From Microbotryum silenes-acaulis (lineage: Eukaryota > Basidiomycota > Microbotryomycetes > Microbotryales > Microbotryaceae), in contig QPFY01000007.1 in NCBI GenBank assembly GCA_003665825.1, positions 372,001-436,000 on the forward strand: DNA of 64,000 bases, read 5' to 3'. The notes under the pieces are model-generated. The model searched no databases. It was not told the DNA's origin and worked only from the letters and a program-made list of their open reading frames with translations. The translations under genes were made by a program, and so were the position numbers. Position 1 is the stretch's first letter; each line of letters opens with the position of its first letter. Below, in pieces: positions 1 to 17,836 of the stretch.

Positions 1-2857
1 AGCATGCTGCTGCGACTGTTGGGGAGCCCGCAATTGCTCATCGAAGACTTTTCGCCTCAAAAACGAAGAGCCGTATGGAGACTCGCTGGGGATCTCCGAG
101 GCGAAGGGGCCAAAGTGCTCGGCCGACTGTGGAACGCCATCGGCGGGCCTGAGCAGCGATCGACGGCAAGAACCGGCGGCTATCAGGTCCAATTCGTTCC
201 AGGTCTTGTCGGGGACGTCCTAACGCTATGCCTTTCGCACCACGACGAGCTGCGCAAAACGGCCGTCCAAGTCCTGTTCTCCATGATCGTGAGCGAATAC
301 TCCCTCAATGACGACTTCAGGGCCATCGAAGCCGAAGTGATCGATCGCCTCGACAAGCTCTTCATGTCCCAAACGAAGAACCACGAGATCTCGCGCGCCT
401 TCTTCGTCAGTCAACTCAAGACCTTGTTCGACGAGGCCAAGATCGAGACCAAATTGAGGGAACAGGTCGAGACGTTCATCGCTTCGGTTAATTCGTTCTT
501 GGATTTGTTGTTGGCTGTGAGGAATCTGCCGGACGGGGAAGAGTATCAAGAGGATCGGATTATTAGTACGCTCAAATTGATGTCGTTCATTCGAGGGATT
601 GGGAGGAGTGAGATATTTGTGCGCTACGTCGATCGACTTGTTTCCTGTGAGTGGGAATTGTTTCCGGTGGATCTCGAATGTCCCATAACTGACCTGACGT
701 ATCCCCATAGATCACATTGCTCTCGGGAACGAAACGGAAGCGGGTCTGACGTTGATGCTTCACGCCGACCTGCACACTTGGGATCTCAAGACCTACGTCG
801 ACGCACTTCCGGATCTCGGCTTCCCCCGACAGACTGCGTTCGCACGGAAAGAGTGCGTGCAGATCACGTCTTTTTGCGACATAAAAGACTCCTCAATTGA
901 CTTGCCCCCCCACTCTTCACAGATCGCTCTACATGCGTATCCTCGAGCACATGACCAAAGGCAAAGCCTGGGAGACGGCTCTCGCTTTGTGCAAGGAATT
1001 GCAACAGCAGTACGAGACGCAGAATTTCAACTACGCGCGTCTATCGGAGCTATTGATTCTCCAGTCGGAGCTGTACGCGAGCATCATCAAGGGCGATCGT
1101 CAATTCGGGTATGTAGTGAACCGAGACCGAGATCACCAGGAAATCAGGGACTGATTGGCTGGATCTTTGACTGCATACAGCGACTTTTTCCGCGTGGCGT
1201 TCTACGGCAATCGATTCCCCTCTTCTGTTTCGGGCAAGCAATTCATTTATCGGGCGGCGCCGAACGAGAGATTGGAAACGTTCACGGAGAGAATGCTTAA
1301 CAAGCATCCGAACGCGACTTTGCTCAAGTCGTCAATGATCCCACCCGACGACGTACAATACTCCGACGGTCAACTGCTTCAAATCACCGCTGCTACGCCC
1401 GAACCGGATGCGACGACACCCATGTTGACCAATCCCGATGTACCACCCTCGATCAAGGCCTACTACCAGCAGAACGAGACGCACATGTTCAGCTTCTCAC
1501 GTCCTTTCATACGAGAAGGAGGAGATAAAGCTAGCGCGGAGAGCGAATTCATGAACGAATGGGTTGAGAAGACAGTCTTGATCTGCGAGGATTCGTTCCC
1601 TACCGTTTTGAGGCGGTCCGAAGTTGTCGAGATTCGCATCATCGAGATCTCCCCGATCGAGATGGCGATTGTCGACGTCGAATTGCAACGCCAAGGACTG
1701 AACGAGTTGCAACAACAGTATACAACATTGGGCCTTCAAGGTGCGTCGTACGAGTCGGCTTCGCTAGAGAGGATCAACACGCAGGCCTTGTCACTGGCTT
1801 TGAACGCGGCCGTCGATCCGCCACCCCAACAAGGGGTGCCGATGTATCGTCGCGCCTTCTTTGGGGTAGAATATGCCGTGATGAATCCGGGCAAGACGTC
1901 GTTGATCCAGAAGTTGCAAGAGGAGATTGATCAGCTCGTGAGTCCGGACAGAGTATCCAAGATTGCTCGAGTCTCAGTCCTAACCGAGTATCGTTTGGCT
2001 TTGATCAGGTGCTCGTGATAGGTAGATGCCTCAAACTGCACGCCGTTCTATGTTCCCCGGACATGGTCCCCTTCCACGCGACCTTGGAGAATTTGTACGC
2101 CAAGACGTTCGCGAACGAATTGAGTCGCCTTCCCGAAGAGACGTTCGACGCGACTGAATTCGCCATCTTGGAATCCGACGGCGCTGCTCCCAACCCCATG
2201 ACCTCTTCACGATTCCCTACGAGGGCCAATGGCGGATCGTCGTCCCGCATCATGGGAGGTTCGAACGTGCAGCCCGTGCTGCGAACGCAAGGGAGTGTCT
2301 TGGTTTCAGTTGGGAAGGATCCGACGTTCGCTCGAGCAGACGTTGCTACGCCGACGAGTACGCCGGGCGGGTCGTCGAGATCCAACAGCGTCAGTACGTT
2401 GACGCCTTTGAAAGGAAGGGAATCGACGTCAACGACGGTCGCTGTGGGCGTCCATGGATCGCCTTCCTACGCCGGGTATTCCATGACGAGTGGAACATCC
2501 TCCCTCCAGAGAACAGGATCGATGCTTTCGATCGCTTCGACGGCGACGACGGCGACGACGCACCAAGGACCGAACGCCAGTCGAACGACGTTGGATTCCC
2601 TTCAAGCACGACGCCCTTCTTCACCCGCTACGTTCTCCATCAGTTCGAATTCGACGGCAACGAAGAGGAAACCTTCTTTGGCGGGGGATGTGTTGTCCAA
2701 GCAGACGTTGGCGAATTTGGCAGCACCTTTCAATGGCAAGAATGGCGGTGGGTCAAGGACCAAGGAGAATGGAGGAAGGAATAGCGTGTTTGGAAACTTG
2801 TGGAAGAGGAAGGGGTCGACGCTGCCGACGGGGCAGGAGTCCTCGGATCAGTTCTGA
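1..2857 (+). CDS. DOCK-family guanine nucleotide exchange factor, C-terminal part (DHR-2), 5' truncated by window edge
   Basis: Exons 1-646, 711-852, 923-1108, 1181-1952 and 2009-2857 join in frame into 864 visible residues. The open frame runs off the left edge, so the true start lies outside the window. Exons 2-4 carry the DOCK homology region 2: a helical segment with MRILEHMTKGKAWETALALC, then FFRVAFYGNRFPSSVSGKQF, a MFSFSRPF segment, an EFMNEWVEKT segment and FPTVLRRSEVVEI. The last exon begins with GRCLKLHAVLCSPDM and a helix ending in FANEL, the expected end of DHR-2. About 240 Ser/Thr/Gly-rich residues of likely disorder follow. DHR-2 domains activate Rac/Cdc42-type GTPases, so a role in polarity or actin control is inferred. 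Introns are 56-72 nt; the last has a CTAAC branch site. The N-terminal DHR-1 (C2) domain and any SH3 domain are not visible. Confidence 0.88.
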
Positions 2858-3193
2858 GTGCGGGTCGAGGGTTCGTCTCCTCTATATACATAACAACTCC
2901 TTTTATTTTCCATATTACTTTGTTTGGTGCCCTCGTGTTTGTCTGTACAGCTTCTTCATCTTCCTTCTTGATATACCAAAGTGAATATTTGTGGGATCCA
3001 ACTGGGATGATTACTGATTAGTAATCGACGCGGGGGTTAATGAGAGCATAGTATCGGCGGCCGGCTTGGGGTTGCTTCGCGCCCGAGTTGGGCTCGCCGC
3101 TGCGATCGGCTTTCGCTTGCTCAGCGCTCAACGTTCAACGCTCAGCTCTCGCGCCCACGACAGACGCACACCCACCCACCTACACCGCACCCC
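2858..3193. other. Intergenic, DOCK 3' end to PAM16
   Basis: No coding signal is seen. The first part is T-rich and may hold the 3' end of the DOCK transcript. The last 60 bases before the PAM16 ATG are CA/CCA-rich, a typical 5' leader composition. Confidence 0.4.
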
Positions 3194-3972
3194 ATGGTCA
3201 GTTGAACCTGCTATAATTTTGATGATTTCTAGGCTGACTCTCCTGTCCCCGCAACGTGCAGTCCGCGCCGCGTATCCTGGCCCAAGTGGTCGTGTTGGGT
3301 TCGCAGATTCTCGGCAAGGCGTTCGTCGAAGCATGGCGACAAGCCGCACGAAGTACGTCTCTCACAAACACACACACACACACCACTCTGACCGCCTCCG
3401 CGTATCCCAACTCATCTCAACCGCTTCCTCCCCCCCAGACGCCCAGGGAACAGGTCGAGCCGGTTCGTCGTCGATGAACGGAGGGGGTAAAGGCTCTTCC
3501 GCGCTCGACGGTTTGACGAGGACCCATCGCATGAGTTTGGACGAAGCGACCGATATCCTGAACCTCAAGAGGAATGCCGATTTGGGGAGCGAGACCGAGT
3601 TGCAAAAGATGCTCAAGGTCAGTCGGTCGCGATCGGTCCCGAAGGGCGCACGGGAGAGGGTGTCGCCATCATGAGCTGGTTCCAGTCGAATGCACAAGTT
3701 GAGAATCAACACTTAAATCTTCGTTCTATCCCCCTACCCGACAGAACTTTGACCACCTCTTCAAAGCCAATATGCCGACTACGGCCGAGGGCAAACCCCA
3801 TTCGTCGCACTACCTCCAATCCAAGATCGTACGCGCCAAAGAGCGGATAGAGGCTGAAGTAGGAGTCAAGAAGGGTGATGGGGGCGCCACAACGGCCGAG
3901 ACAGCAGCTGCGACGGCGGCAGAAGGGACACCGGGGAGCTCGACGGCGGGGCGTACACCACCGCCGAGTTAA
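3194..3972 (+). CDS. PAM16: Pam16/Tim16, J-like subunit of the mitochondrial import motor
   Basis: Exons 3194-3196, 3262-3352, 3439-3617 and 3745-3972 give 166 residues. The N-terminus, SAPRILAQVVVLGSQILGKA followed by FVEAWRQAARN, is the conserved Pam16 start that anchors it at the inner membrane. After a Gly/Ser linker comes the J-like domain (MSLDEATDILNL, then a FDHLFKAN segment) and a C-terminal SHYLQSKIVRAKERIEAEV helix. Pam16 binds Pam18 and restrains its stimulation of mtHsp70 at the TIM23 motor on the matrix side. The first coding exon appears to be the ATG alone: it sits directly on a GTCAGT donor, and no alternative ATG opens the conserved N-terminus. Intron 2 contains a (CA)n run. 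The acidic, Ala/Thr-rich C-terminal tail is dispensable-looking. Confidence 0.9.
3363..3384. repeat. (CA)n microsatellite in PAM16 intron 2
   Basis: About ten CA units lie within intron 2 (3353-3438), upstream of the pyrimidine tract. A similar (AC)n run sits in the last intron of the SPOUT1-like gene at 21019-21035. Confidence 0.8.
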
Positions 3973-4273
3973 AGCCGATGGGGCACAGCATTTCGTGTGG
4001 AAGAAGAAGAGCAAGTAGAAGGACGGAGGCGTGTCGTTTGTCGTCGTTGACTGTAGTTCTAAATCATCCTGTACCGATCCCCACCCTCCTCCCCATCCCC
4101 CACTCTGGCAATTCTAAACTAATCTTCGCAACCCGTCTCGGGAGATTTCCTCGGTGCGACAGATCTCATGCTCCTCGTCGTACCTAACTTGCACTGTCCA
4201 ATGACTCTGGGTCAAAACCTTGTAATGCATCAACTCGATGCAACCCGTTAGAACGACCACCTCGACCGCGCAA

Positions 4274-5414
4274 CTACAACTTATCAACCTTCCACAAATC
4301 ATCGCCCAAATACGTCACATTCTCTACCCCCATGTTCTTATTGATGGATCTGATATCATCCGTCGACATGGCCGTTAAGCCAATGGCCAGTGCTTCTTCT
4401 TTTCCATAGGCGTGCACTGCGATGGGGTGGCCGACGGGTATGTTGGCTTCCGAGGGAGGGAGAAAGGCTGTCGGGGAGGTGAGGCCGGGGCTGTCGGGGA
4501 GGGGAGAGGGAGGAGGGAGGAAAGAGTGGGGAGGGGGGTGAGTATACGCCGGGGTTTTTGACTGCGAATACTTTGTGGAGGACGTACCACATGATGTTGG
4601 CACCGGAGAGAACGAATTTGATCGCTCCTCGGTCGACGCCGACTTTGGGGAGCATCTTGGGATCTACAGGAAGGGGTCCCGAGAGTGAGTACAGGATTGT
4701 AATTGATGGTGAGCACGTAACGGACATTTGTGCAAGACCTTCAAGGTCGGGTAATACGGCCCGTCAAAGTGTTGGAAGAAGAGCGGTTCGCCGTTCAGCG
4801 CGAGGATCGAGATGTGTTCACGGCTGTAGCGCGGTTGCAGAAGGATGAGTTCAGATGTTGGGGCTATGGACAATGAACTGAGCGTGAGCTGCACTGACCA
4901 CTTGACGAGTGTGATCTGGCTCTTCTTGGGCCAGAGCACGTCCAGGACGGTCAGCACCTCCCCACCGTCCTGCTGCGTGCCCGTCGCCCCCTCCTCCGCT
5001 GCGGGCTGTTCATCTTCCTGTACGGCCTTGCCTCCCCTGCCTCCCTTGCCACCCTTCCCTTTGCCACCCCCACTCGCACTCGCACTCGCCTGCGCCTCCG
5101 CCGCTTTCCTCTTGTCCTTCGCGGCGCCCTTATTCCTCCCCTTCGCACTGCTCAGCAACTGTTCCTCCATTTCCGAATCATCGTCCGAGTCCAAGCTCGT
5201 CGATGCGGACGGTGCTAAGGCGGGTAAGGAGAGGTACGTGATTTGGGAGAGTAGTTTGGCGCGGTGTTGGCGTTGGATCGAGGATTTGATCGCTGTCGAG
5301 GAGGCGACGTCTTCTTTGGGGTGAAATCTGGGGCAGGGGAAGAAAGAGAGGGCGTGCTTAGGAGGAACCGTGTAAGGTTCATGAAAGAATAAAAGGAACC
5401 TACTTTTTGAACAT
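4274..5414 (-). CDS. TMA20: Tma20/MCTS1-like translation factor with PUA domain
   Basis: Exons on the minus strand are 5414-5404, 5327-4899, 4823-4726, 4663-4588 and 4490-4274, giving 276 residues. The start MFKKFHPKEDVASSTAIKSS is the MCTS1/Tma20 N-terminus. Later motifs LVKCREHISILALNGEPLFF, LHKYPK, GVDRGAIKFVLSGANIMCPG and LTSP identify the C-terminal PUA domain. The family works with Tma22/DENR in recycling and re-initiation on 40S subunits. Between the N-terminal block and the ITLVKC strand lies an insertion of roughly 85 residues, acidic then Lys/Gly/Ala-rich, absent from the ~180-residue yeast and human proteins. The splice joins were chosen because they alone restore KCREH, HKYP and MCPGLTSP. 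The gene converges with PAM16 (about 300 bp between stop codons). Confidence 0.9.
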
Positions 5415-5483
5415 GGTCGGTGTGAAGGGGGGCGGGGAAGGGAGAGCAAACCGGCCGGCCAGCGGGGACGTCGTGCGCTCCCT

Positions 5484-6900
5484 TCAGCTTCCCCTCCGCT
5501 CGCAGTCACGTGCGAATCGCCGCAGAAGGCCCATCCGCCCGGCCAGCACGTTCAACTCTTGGACTGCCTTGAACCCCACCGGCGACGTATCGCGCACTAT
5601 CGAACCACGGATTGCCGAGTTGGAGGATAGAGCGGTTACCTTTGACCAAAGTCGAAGGACGCGCAGTTCCGTTGGACGCAGTAGCCGATGACTCGCGTTG
5701 AGGTGACGGGTTTTCCGCTCGCCTCTGCGCATGGGAGTTGGCAAAGAGATCGAGAGACTTTTGGGTGCAGGCACGGCGGCGAGGTTAGACCAGTCTCATT
5801 TCATTATACAGAAAGGTGCTCACAGAAGAAAATCAAAAAAAACACCACTTACGATATGGGCGCGCATTTCCCCTTCGATTTGACAAAGTCCGACTTCAAG
5901 CACGTAGAGTCATACGTTCCAGTGCTCGAACTGAGATGCTAGCCGATTTGATGACGACAACGCATTCGGAGGCATCGACGTTGACTCTCTCCTGACCCTT
6001 TGTTGCACGCGAAGTCGCTGGATCAGAATGCCGGGGGTTGTGCACACCAAGAAATCTTTGACGATCGTCGCACATTGGGTCGCAAGTAAGGTCACACGTT
6101 CAGACCGAAGTGCAGGTGCTCGGCAAGTTTGCAAAGGAGGGACACTGCATTACGTCACCTTCTTGATTTCGGCGTTGTACGTGAATTCGCAAGTGCCGGA
6201 AGCGGTACAGATGCTGGCGGCGTTGATGACCGGTGACCGTCGGGCATTGCGCAGCATCCCACACTGGACGCACGCACCATTGGCGTTTTTGAACCCGGCG
6301 TTGAAGGTAAAGTCACAGGCGCCGAAAGCAGTGCAGACTCTGACGTATTCGTCACGAGTAGACACTGTGCAACGTGGCAGACGCATGCGCAGTCGACGTT
6401 TTTGAACCCAACATTGGAGGCAGAGTCGCAAGTGCTGGCATCCGTACAGGTGCTCTCCGCGTTGGCGAAGATACGGCATTGCTTTGCATCGCACATGCAC
6501 GGGTCCTTCAGCCTCTTGAAACCGACACTGTCAGAAAAATCGCAGGTTTGCGCCGTCGTACAAAGAAGAACTTGGGAAACGGGAAAACACTAGGTAGCGT
6601 CGCATGCGCTAATGCTGTTGATCCGGGGTGAACTCCTCGGAGTTGCAGGTAAAGTCGCACGCCTCAGCAGGCCGTGCAGACTAGTGAGGCATTGGTGACG
6701 ATAGGACTTTGCGTGGGATCATAAATGAAGTCTTACTTGGGGGAACGACCGGCCACAAAATCAGTGTAAGGCTTGAACCCTACCGGCACCAAGGTACCTA
6801 CTCCTATCTCAAGGCAAGTCCCTACATTGCTATATATTTGACTACTCTCTTGTGCTGGTGAACTCGTTTGCTTCAAAGGGTCCACTGTAGTCAAACAAAA
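5484..6900 (-). pseudogene. Decayed gene for a cysteine-rich tandem-repeat (secreted type) protein
   Basis: Read on the minus strand, several short segments in different frames share one unit: an Asn-Ala-Ser/Ala...Cys-Thr-Ala stretch, then Cys-(Asp/Glu)-Phe-Thr, then Gly-Phe-Lys-Asn...Ala-Cys-Val. Copies lie near 6150-6290, 6290-6400, 6400-6560 and 6600-6760. Fainter traces (a PVGFK start near 6780 and near 5560; SDFACNKG near 6010) extend it. Stops and frame changes separate the units, and no splice model I tried joins them, so this looks like a pseudogene. Similar CDFTCNxGF-type repeats occur in basidiomycete cell-surface proteins; that assignment is by pattern only. It lies directly downstream of the copia element on the same strand, suggesting a local history of rearrangement. 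Limits are approximate. Confidence 0.45.
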
Positions 6901-7003
6901 AGAAATGTTAAAGGAAGAATAATCGGTAGCGGCCCCAGTTGCATGGACTCGCCGTCGCGAGGACTATCGATCGCTACTCACGCCGAGCGCCGGACGGGAC
7001 ACG

Positions 7004-13734
<6,731 letters not shown>

Positions 13735-15021
13735 TTACATCATAAACTGCGCCAAAAGCGTAAGACCGCCTACAATAGACAATACGATCCCCCCAAGCTC
13801 AACCCTGCCCGCACCTGACCTCGGCGTCGAATTAGGTGTTGGAGAAGTCCCATCCGCACCCGTCGTCGTCGTAGGGGTCGTACCCGTCGTGGACGCCGGC
13901 CCCTTCGTCGTCGTCGTCGTTGAAGCGGCAGGTACTACACTTCCTATCGTTGCGACGATGGGGGAGGTGTTCTCGAAAGTTTGGTTCGAGGTGATGACGG
14001 CCACGAGGAATTGGACAGGCTGGGACGAGTTCGACGATACGAGGGGGGAGGAGGGTCCTGTCAATTCAGCTAGGGCGGTCGAGTTGAAGGTTTGGTAGGC
14101 ATCGGCGATGTAGCTGTTGGGAAAAGGAGGGGAGAGAGGTCAACTACTGCTCGTTCGCTGCATGCGAGGGCTCCGATCGTGTTCTGGGTCGGTGAAGCTC
14201 ACTTGTATTGCTGCAACAACATGTTTGTCGAGGCTTGTGAAGGAAGAGAGTAGACCGGCAGTGCTAGAGTCGAGTTGTTCGTCACGTTGAGAATGCAAGA
14301 CTGTGTTATGGTCGGTCCCTCAAATAAATTAGCTTTACGATCGAAGGATACCTAATACTACATCCACTTTTGTTGCACGAACCTGGCTCGAGCTCGAGTA
14401 GAGAATGACGGCTTGGGCCCCAAGATTTGCTGCAGCGTCAAAGATGGACATGCTCGCGTTGGGGTTCAAGGTGGAAGAATCTGTCGATGCCGTGGTCGTC
14501 TCGGGTTGATCACACGACACGAGCGCGACAAAGGGGATGTCGGAGGTCGAATTTGTATCAATGTATGAGCTTGCATCGAGGCGTAACAGCGCGCCCTGTG
14601 TTGAGATATGTGGTTGTGGTCAGCGCAATGCTGGTCGAGGATGTTGCGAATGGGAAAAGATCAGTGGGGGCGAGAGGAGGTACTGGTAACTGACGTAGAG
14701 CGTGGCGCCCGACACCTCGCCCGCGAGCAACTTGAGCCCGTCCTGTTGAAAGCAAAGCGCGGAGAAGTGAATCAAAAGCAATGATTTGTGTAGGGAATGT
14801 GTTTCACGCACATTGAACACCCCCTGAGACTGGTTGCGGGTCCATACGGCCTTGAGCGTGGTCGTCAGATTCGCTCCCGTATCGAGGTTGATCGCGCTCG
14901 GGTTGTAGGGAGTGTTCAGGTTCGAGAAGGTGATGTTGGTGGTTGACTGTGCGCAGGTTGAAGGGAGGAAGGATGTTGCGACCACTGCAGCGAGTGCGGT
15001 CGAGGCTAAGCAGAGGCGCAT
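13735..15021 (-). CDS. Secreted, GPI-anchored-type protein with protease-associated-like fold
   Basis: Exons on the minus strand are 15021-14812, 14742-14695, 14595-14383, 14300-14203 and 14113-13735, giving 315 residues. The N-terminus is a signal peptide (Leu/Ala/Val-rich, ending near Cys-Ala-Gln). The body has many N-glycosylation sequons and a layout like protease-associated domains: a hydrophobic strand with a Gly-Ala-Thr-Leu segment, then IPFVALVSCDQ, then an AANLGAQAVILYSSSS helix-strand unit. A Thr/Ser-rich linker leads to a C-terminal hydrophobic stretch (GGIVLSIVGGLTLL) ending within a few residues of the stop, typical of a GPI signal. No enzymatic domain follows, unlike PA-RING proteins, so the function is unknown. 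It is transcribed away from GET3. Confidence 0.75.
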
Positions 15022-15733
15022 CGCTGATGGCTTGCACCGTAGACAGAAGACGGTGACGTGGGGGCTCGGCCTAGGGAGGAGACTGGCCGGGACCGATGCT
15101 ACTGAACCTGTTGCGGTCTTGGTATGGAGGGTGAGACAGTGGGGGCTCTGGCTGCAGTGATTCCGGGTGCCGTGGTGGGTCGCGGTCGTGGCTTGGAGGC
15201 GTGTGGTAGCCGTGTGGCAGAGGTTGCAAGCTCGATCTCGACTCGCGAATTTAAGCTCGGGTCGAGAGCTCTACTAATTAAGCTTTAATACTTGGCCCTT
15301 GGAGCTTGGAGCTTGGAGCTTGGCGGCCGTAATAGTCTTTTGCGCGTCATAAATCGTCGCACACTTCAGTTGTCGCGGCCGGCCAGTCCTTGAAGGGCCA
15401 GAGGTGGAAAGGCCGTACAAGAAGCAGGTGAATAATTTTCGCATCCGCGTACGATAGCTGACCTATTTTTTTTTCGTGCGAATTGACTTGGCGACTTTTC
15501 GCTGGGTTCACACTGTGACTCGCATAAAAGTCGCACCACCTGGCACCGTGTGGGGCTGCTGCTCAGCGCTAATGAAATGAGCCGGTGGGAGGCGCGCTTG
15601 CTCTTGCTCTTGCTCTGACCCGTGTCCCTTGCTCTGGGTTGCACAGGTCAGCCTCAGGTCACACAGCAACGCACCGTGCAACTTGCAAGCTCATCACATT
15701 CTTCACTCCTCCCACAGTAACCTACCTCCAACC
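15022..15733. promoter_or_regulatory. Shared upstream region of the GPI protein gene and GET3
   Basis: A 712-bp divergent intergenic region. It holds a (GGAGCTT)3 tandem repeat at 15301-15321, a GGCCGGCC palindrome near 15380, and a (CTTGCT)-like repeat near 15598-15615. Specific factor sites cannot be assigned from sequence alone. Confidence 0.45.
15301..15321. repeat. (GGAGCTT)3 tandem repeat
   Basis: Three perfect 7-bp units in the divergent promoter region, preceded by a degenerate fourth (GGCCCTT). Confidence 0.85.
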
Positions 15734-17836
15734 ATGTCGTCGTCCCAAATGACCTACATCTGCGCCGAACCCGAGGGCGACGCTTTGCCAGCCAACTTGC
15801 AAAACATCATCGACCAGGGTCGGTATTCAGATCGACTGCTGTTCAAAAAGTGCTGTCTGCTGACTCGTTCCTCCTTGAACAGAATCACTCAAGTCAGTGG
15901 GGGTGTGACCGAGCTGATCAGCGCCGCCGGCAGAGCCAACCGGAGCTGCTGGCGTGGCGTGTCGGGACTGCATTGGCCGCACAGACCTTTACTGACCTCG
16001 ATCCATCTGTTCTTTACGTGGCCAGGTGGATTTTTGTGGGTGGTAAAGGTGCGTGGAGAAAGCCGGAGCAGCTCGAGCGCACACGTCGCCGCTTGGACCA
16101 CGACAAACTGACCTGGAATCGGCTTCACCACATGCGCAGGTGGTGTCGGAAAGACGACAACTTCGTGTTCATTGGCAATACAACTCGCCCAGCACCGAGA
16201 ATCAGTGCTCCTCATGTACGCTGCACCAGCCCCCCCTCCCCTCGCTACCCCTCAACTCGGGCGATCGTCTGTTCCCCCCCCCCCCTTCCTCCCTCACTTG
16301 CTCACCCTCGTGGATGTCCCTTCACAACAGCTCGACCGACCCCGCCCACAACTTGTCGGATGCCTTCTCCCAAAAATTTGGCAAGGAGGCGACTCGTGTC
16401 AATGGCTTCACTAACCTCAGCGCTATGGAGATCGACCCCTCCGCTTCGATGCAGGACATGGTCGAGGCAGGTCAGTACATTACATTAGGCTTGGATGTGG
16501 CATCGGGGAGAAGCTGAGCTGAATTGGAATCTGTTGGGTCCACAGGCGAAACGGATTCGAGCGGTATGCAAGGCATGATGCAGGATCTGGCGTTCGCGAT
16601 CCCCGGTATCGACGAGGCCATGGGTTTCGCCGAAGTGATGAAGTAAGAGCTTGCTTTCCCCCTGACACCGCGAACCTCATTCTCCTCAGATACTGATCCC
16701 CAGTCTCACGATAGGCACGTCAAATCGATGGAGTTCTCCGTCATCGTCTTCGACACGGCCCCGACCGGTCACACCTTGCGCTTCTTGTCGTTCCCTTCCG
16801 TCTTGGAGAAAGCCTTGGCCAAGCTGTCGACGCTTTCGGGTCGATTCGGGCCCATGCTCAACCAGGTTCGTTGATCATTTTGAGATCGTGAAAGAAGGGA
16901 GTGGAAGACGGGGGGTGAGAATGTAGGATGTGGGCGCTGAGGTGGGGGAGGGTTTAGGGTGTAAGAAAACGAAAGAGTATCCGGCTGACCAGACCCCGCA
17001 TCTCTTGTAGGTCTCGTCGATGATGGGCGCAGGTGTCAACACGGGCGAGATGTTTGAGAAGCTCGAGTCGATGCGCCTCGTCGTTACCGAGGTCAACCAG
17101 CAGTTCAAGAACCCCGATCTGACCACCTTTGTCCCCGTCATGAGTTGAGTTCGAAGGCGGGTGCCTTCGAGCATAGAACAGGATTGGTATTGGACGCTGA
17201 CGGGGTAGTCTCTATGATTTCTTGCTACAGTCTCCGAGTTCTTGTCGCTGTACGAGACTGAGCGATTGATCCAGGTAGGTCGTCTCAAAGTGGAAGCACC
17301 GGCAAAGAAAGCCACTGATCTTTCATCCTTTCCTCGTGAGCTGTCTAGGAACTGACGACCTATCAAATCGATGTCCACGCCATCGTCGTGAACCAACTGC
17401 TGTGGCCCGATGCCGGTACGTTGCGCTGATTGGTGTACAGCTTTCCCAGGCGAATTGACCACGCGTGAGGGCGTACAGGCTCGACGTGCAAGCACTGCAA
17501 CATCCGGTGGAAGCAGCAGCAGAAGTACCTCAAGGAAGCGTACGAGCTTTATGGCGAGGTACGTTGGACTCTCTGCGACTTCAGATTGCAAAGTTTCAAA
17601 GCTGACGATGGGGCGTATTGGTTTTATTGACCCTGCAGGACTTCCACATCGTCAAGATGCCCCTCTTGTCCGAGGAAGTACGAGGGACCGATTCGCTCAA
17701 GCAGTACGTCTTGTATAAAAAGGGCACTCTGCTCACCGTTCAGGGAACTTAACCTTGACTTTTTTTTATCTCCTCGTCTACCCTCAGGTTCAGCAACATG
17801 CTCATCACGCCTTATGTACCGACCAACAACAAGTGA
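15734..17836 (+). CDS. GET3: Get3, ATPase of tail-anchored protein insertion
   Basis: Thirteen exons: 15734-15818, 15883-15892, 16026-16048, 16140-16215, 16331-16470, 16546-16642, 16715-16865, 17011-17143, 17231-17274, 17349-17415, 17479-17558, 17639-17703 and 17788-17836, giving 339 residues. The deviant Walker A motif [11 protein letters not shown] is at residues 37-47, with the switch segment [12 protein letters not shown] soon after and [11 protein letters not shown] further on. [17 protein letters not shown] and the zinc-binding C279-x2-C282 (GSTCKHC) complete the family picture. Get3 is a cytosolic homodimer that carries tail-anchored proteins to the Get1/Get2 receptor at the ER. Exon 2 is only 10 nt, yet it is needed to restore the conserved ESLKWIF sequence. 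Length matches the family (about 340). Confidence 0.95.
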
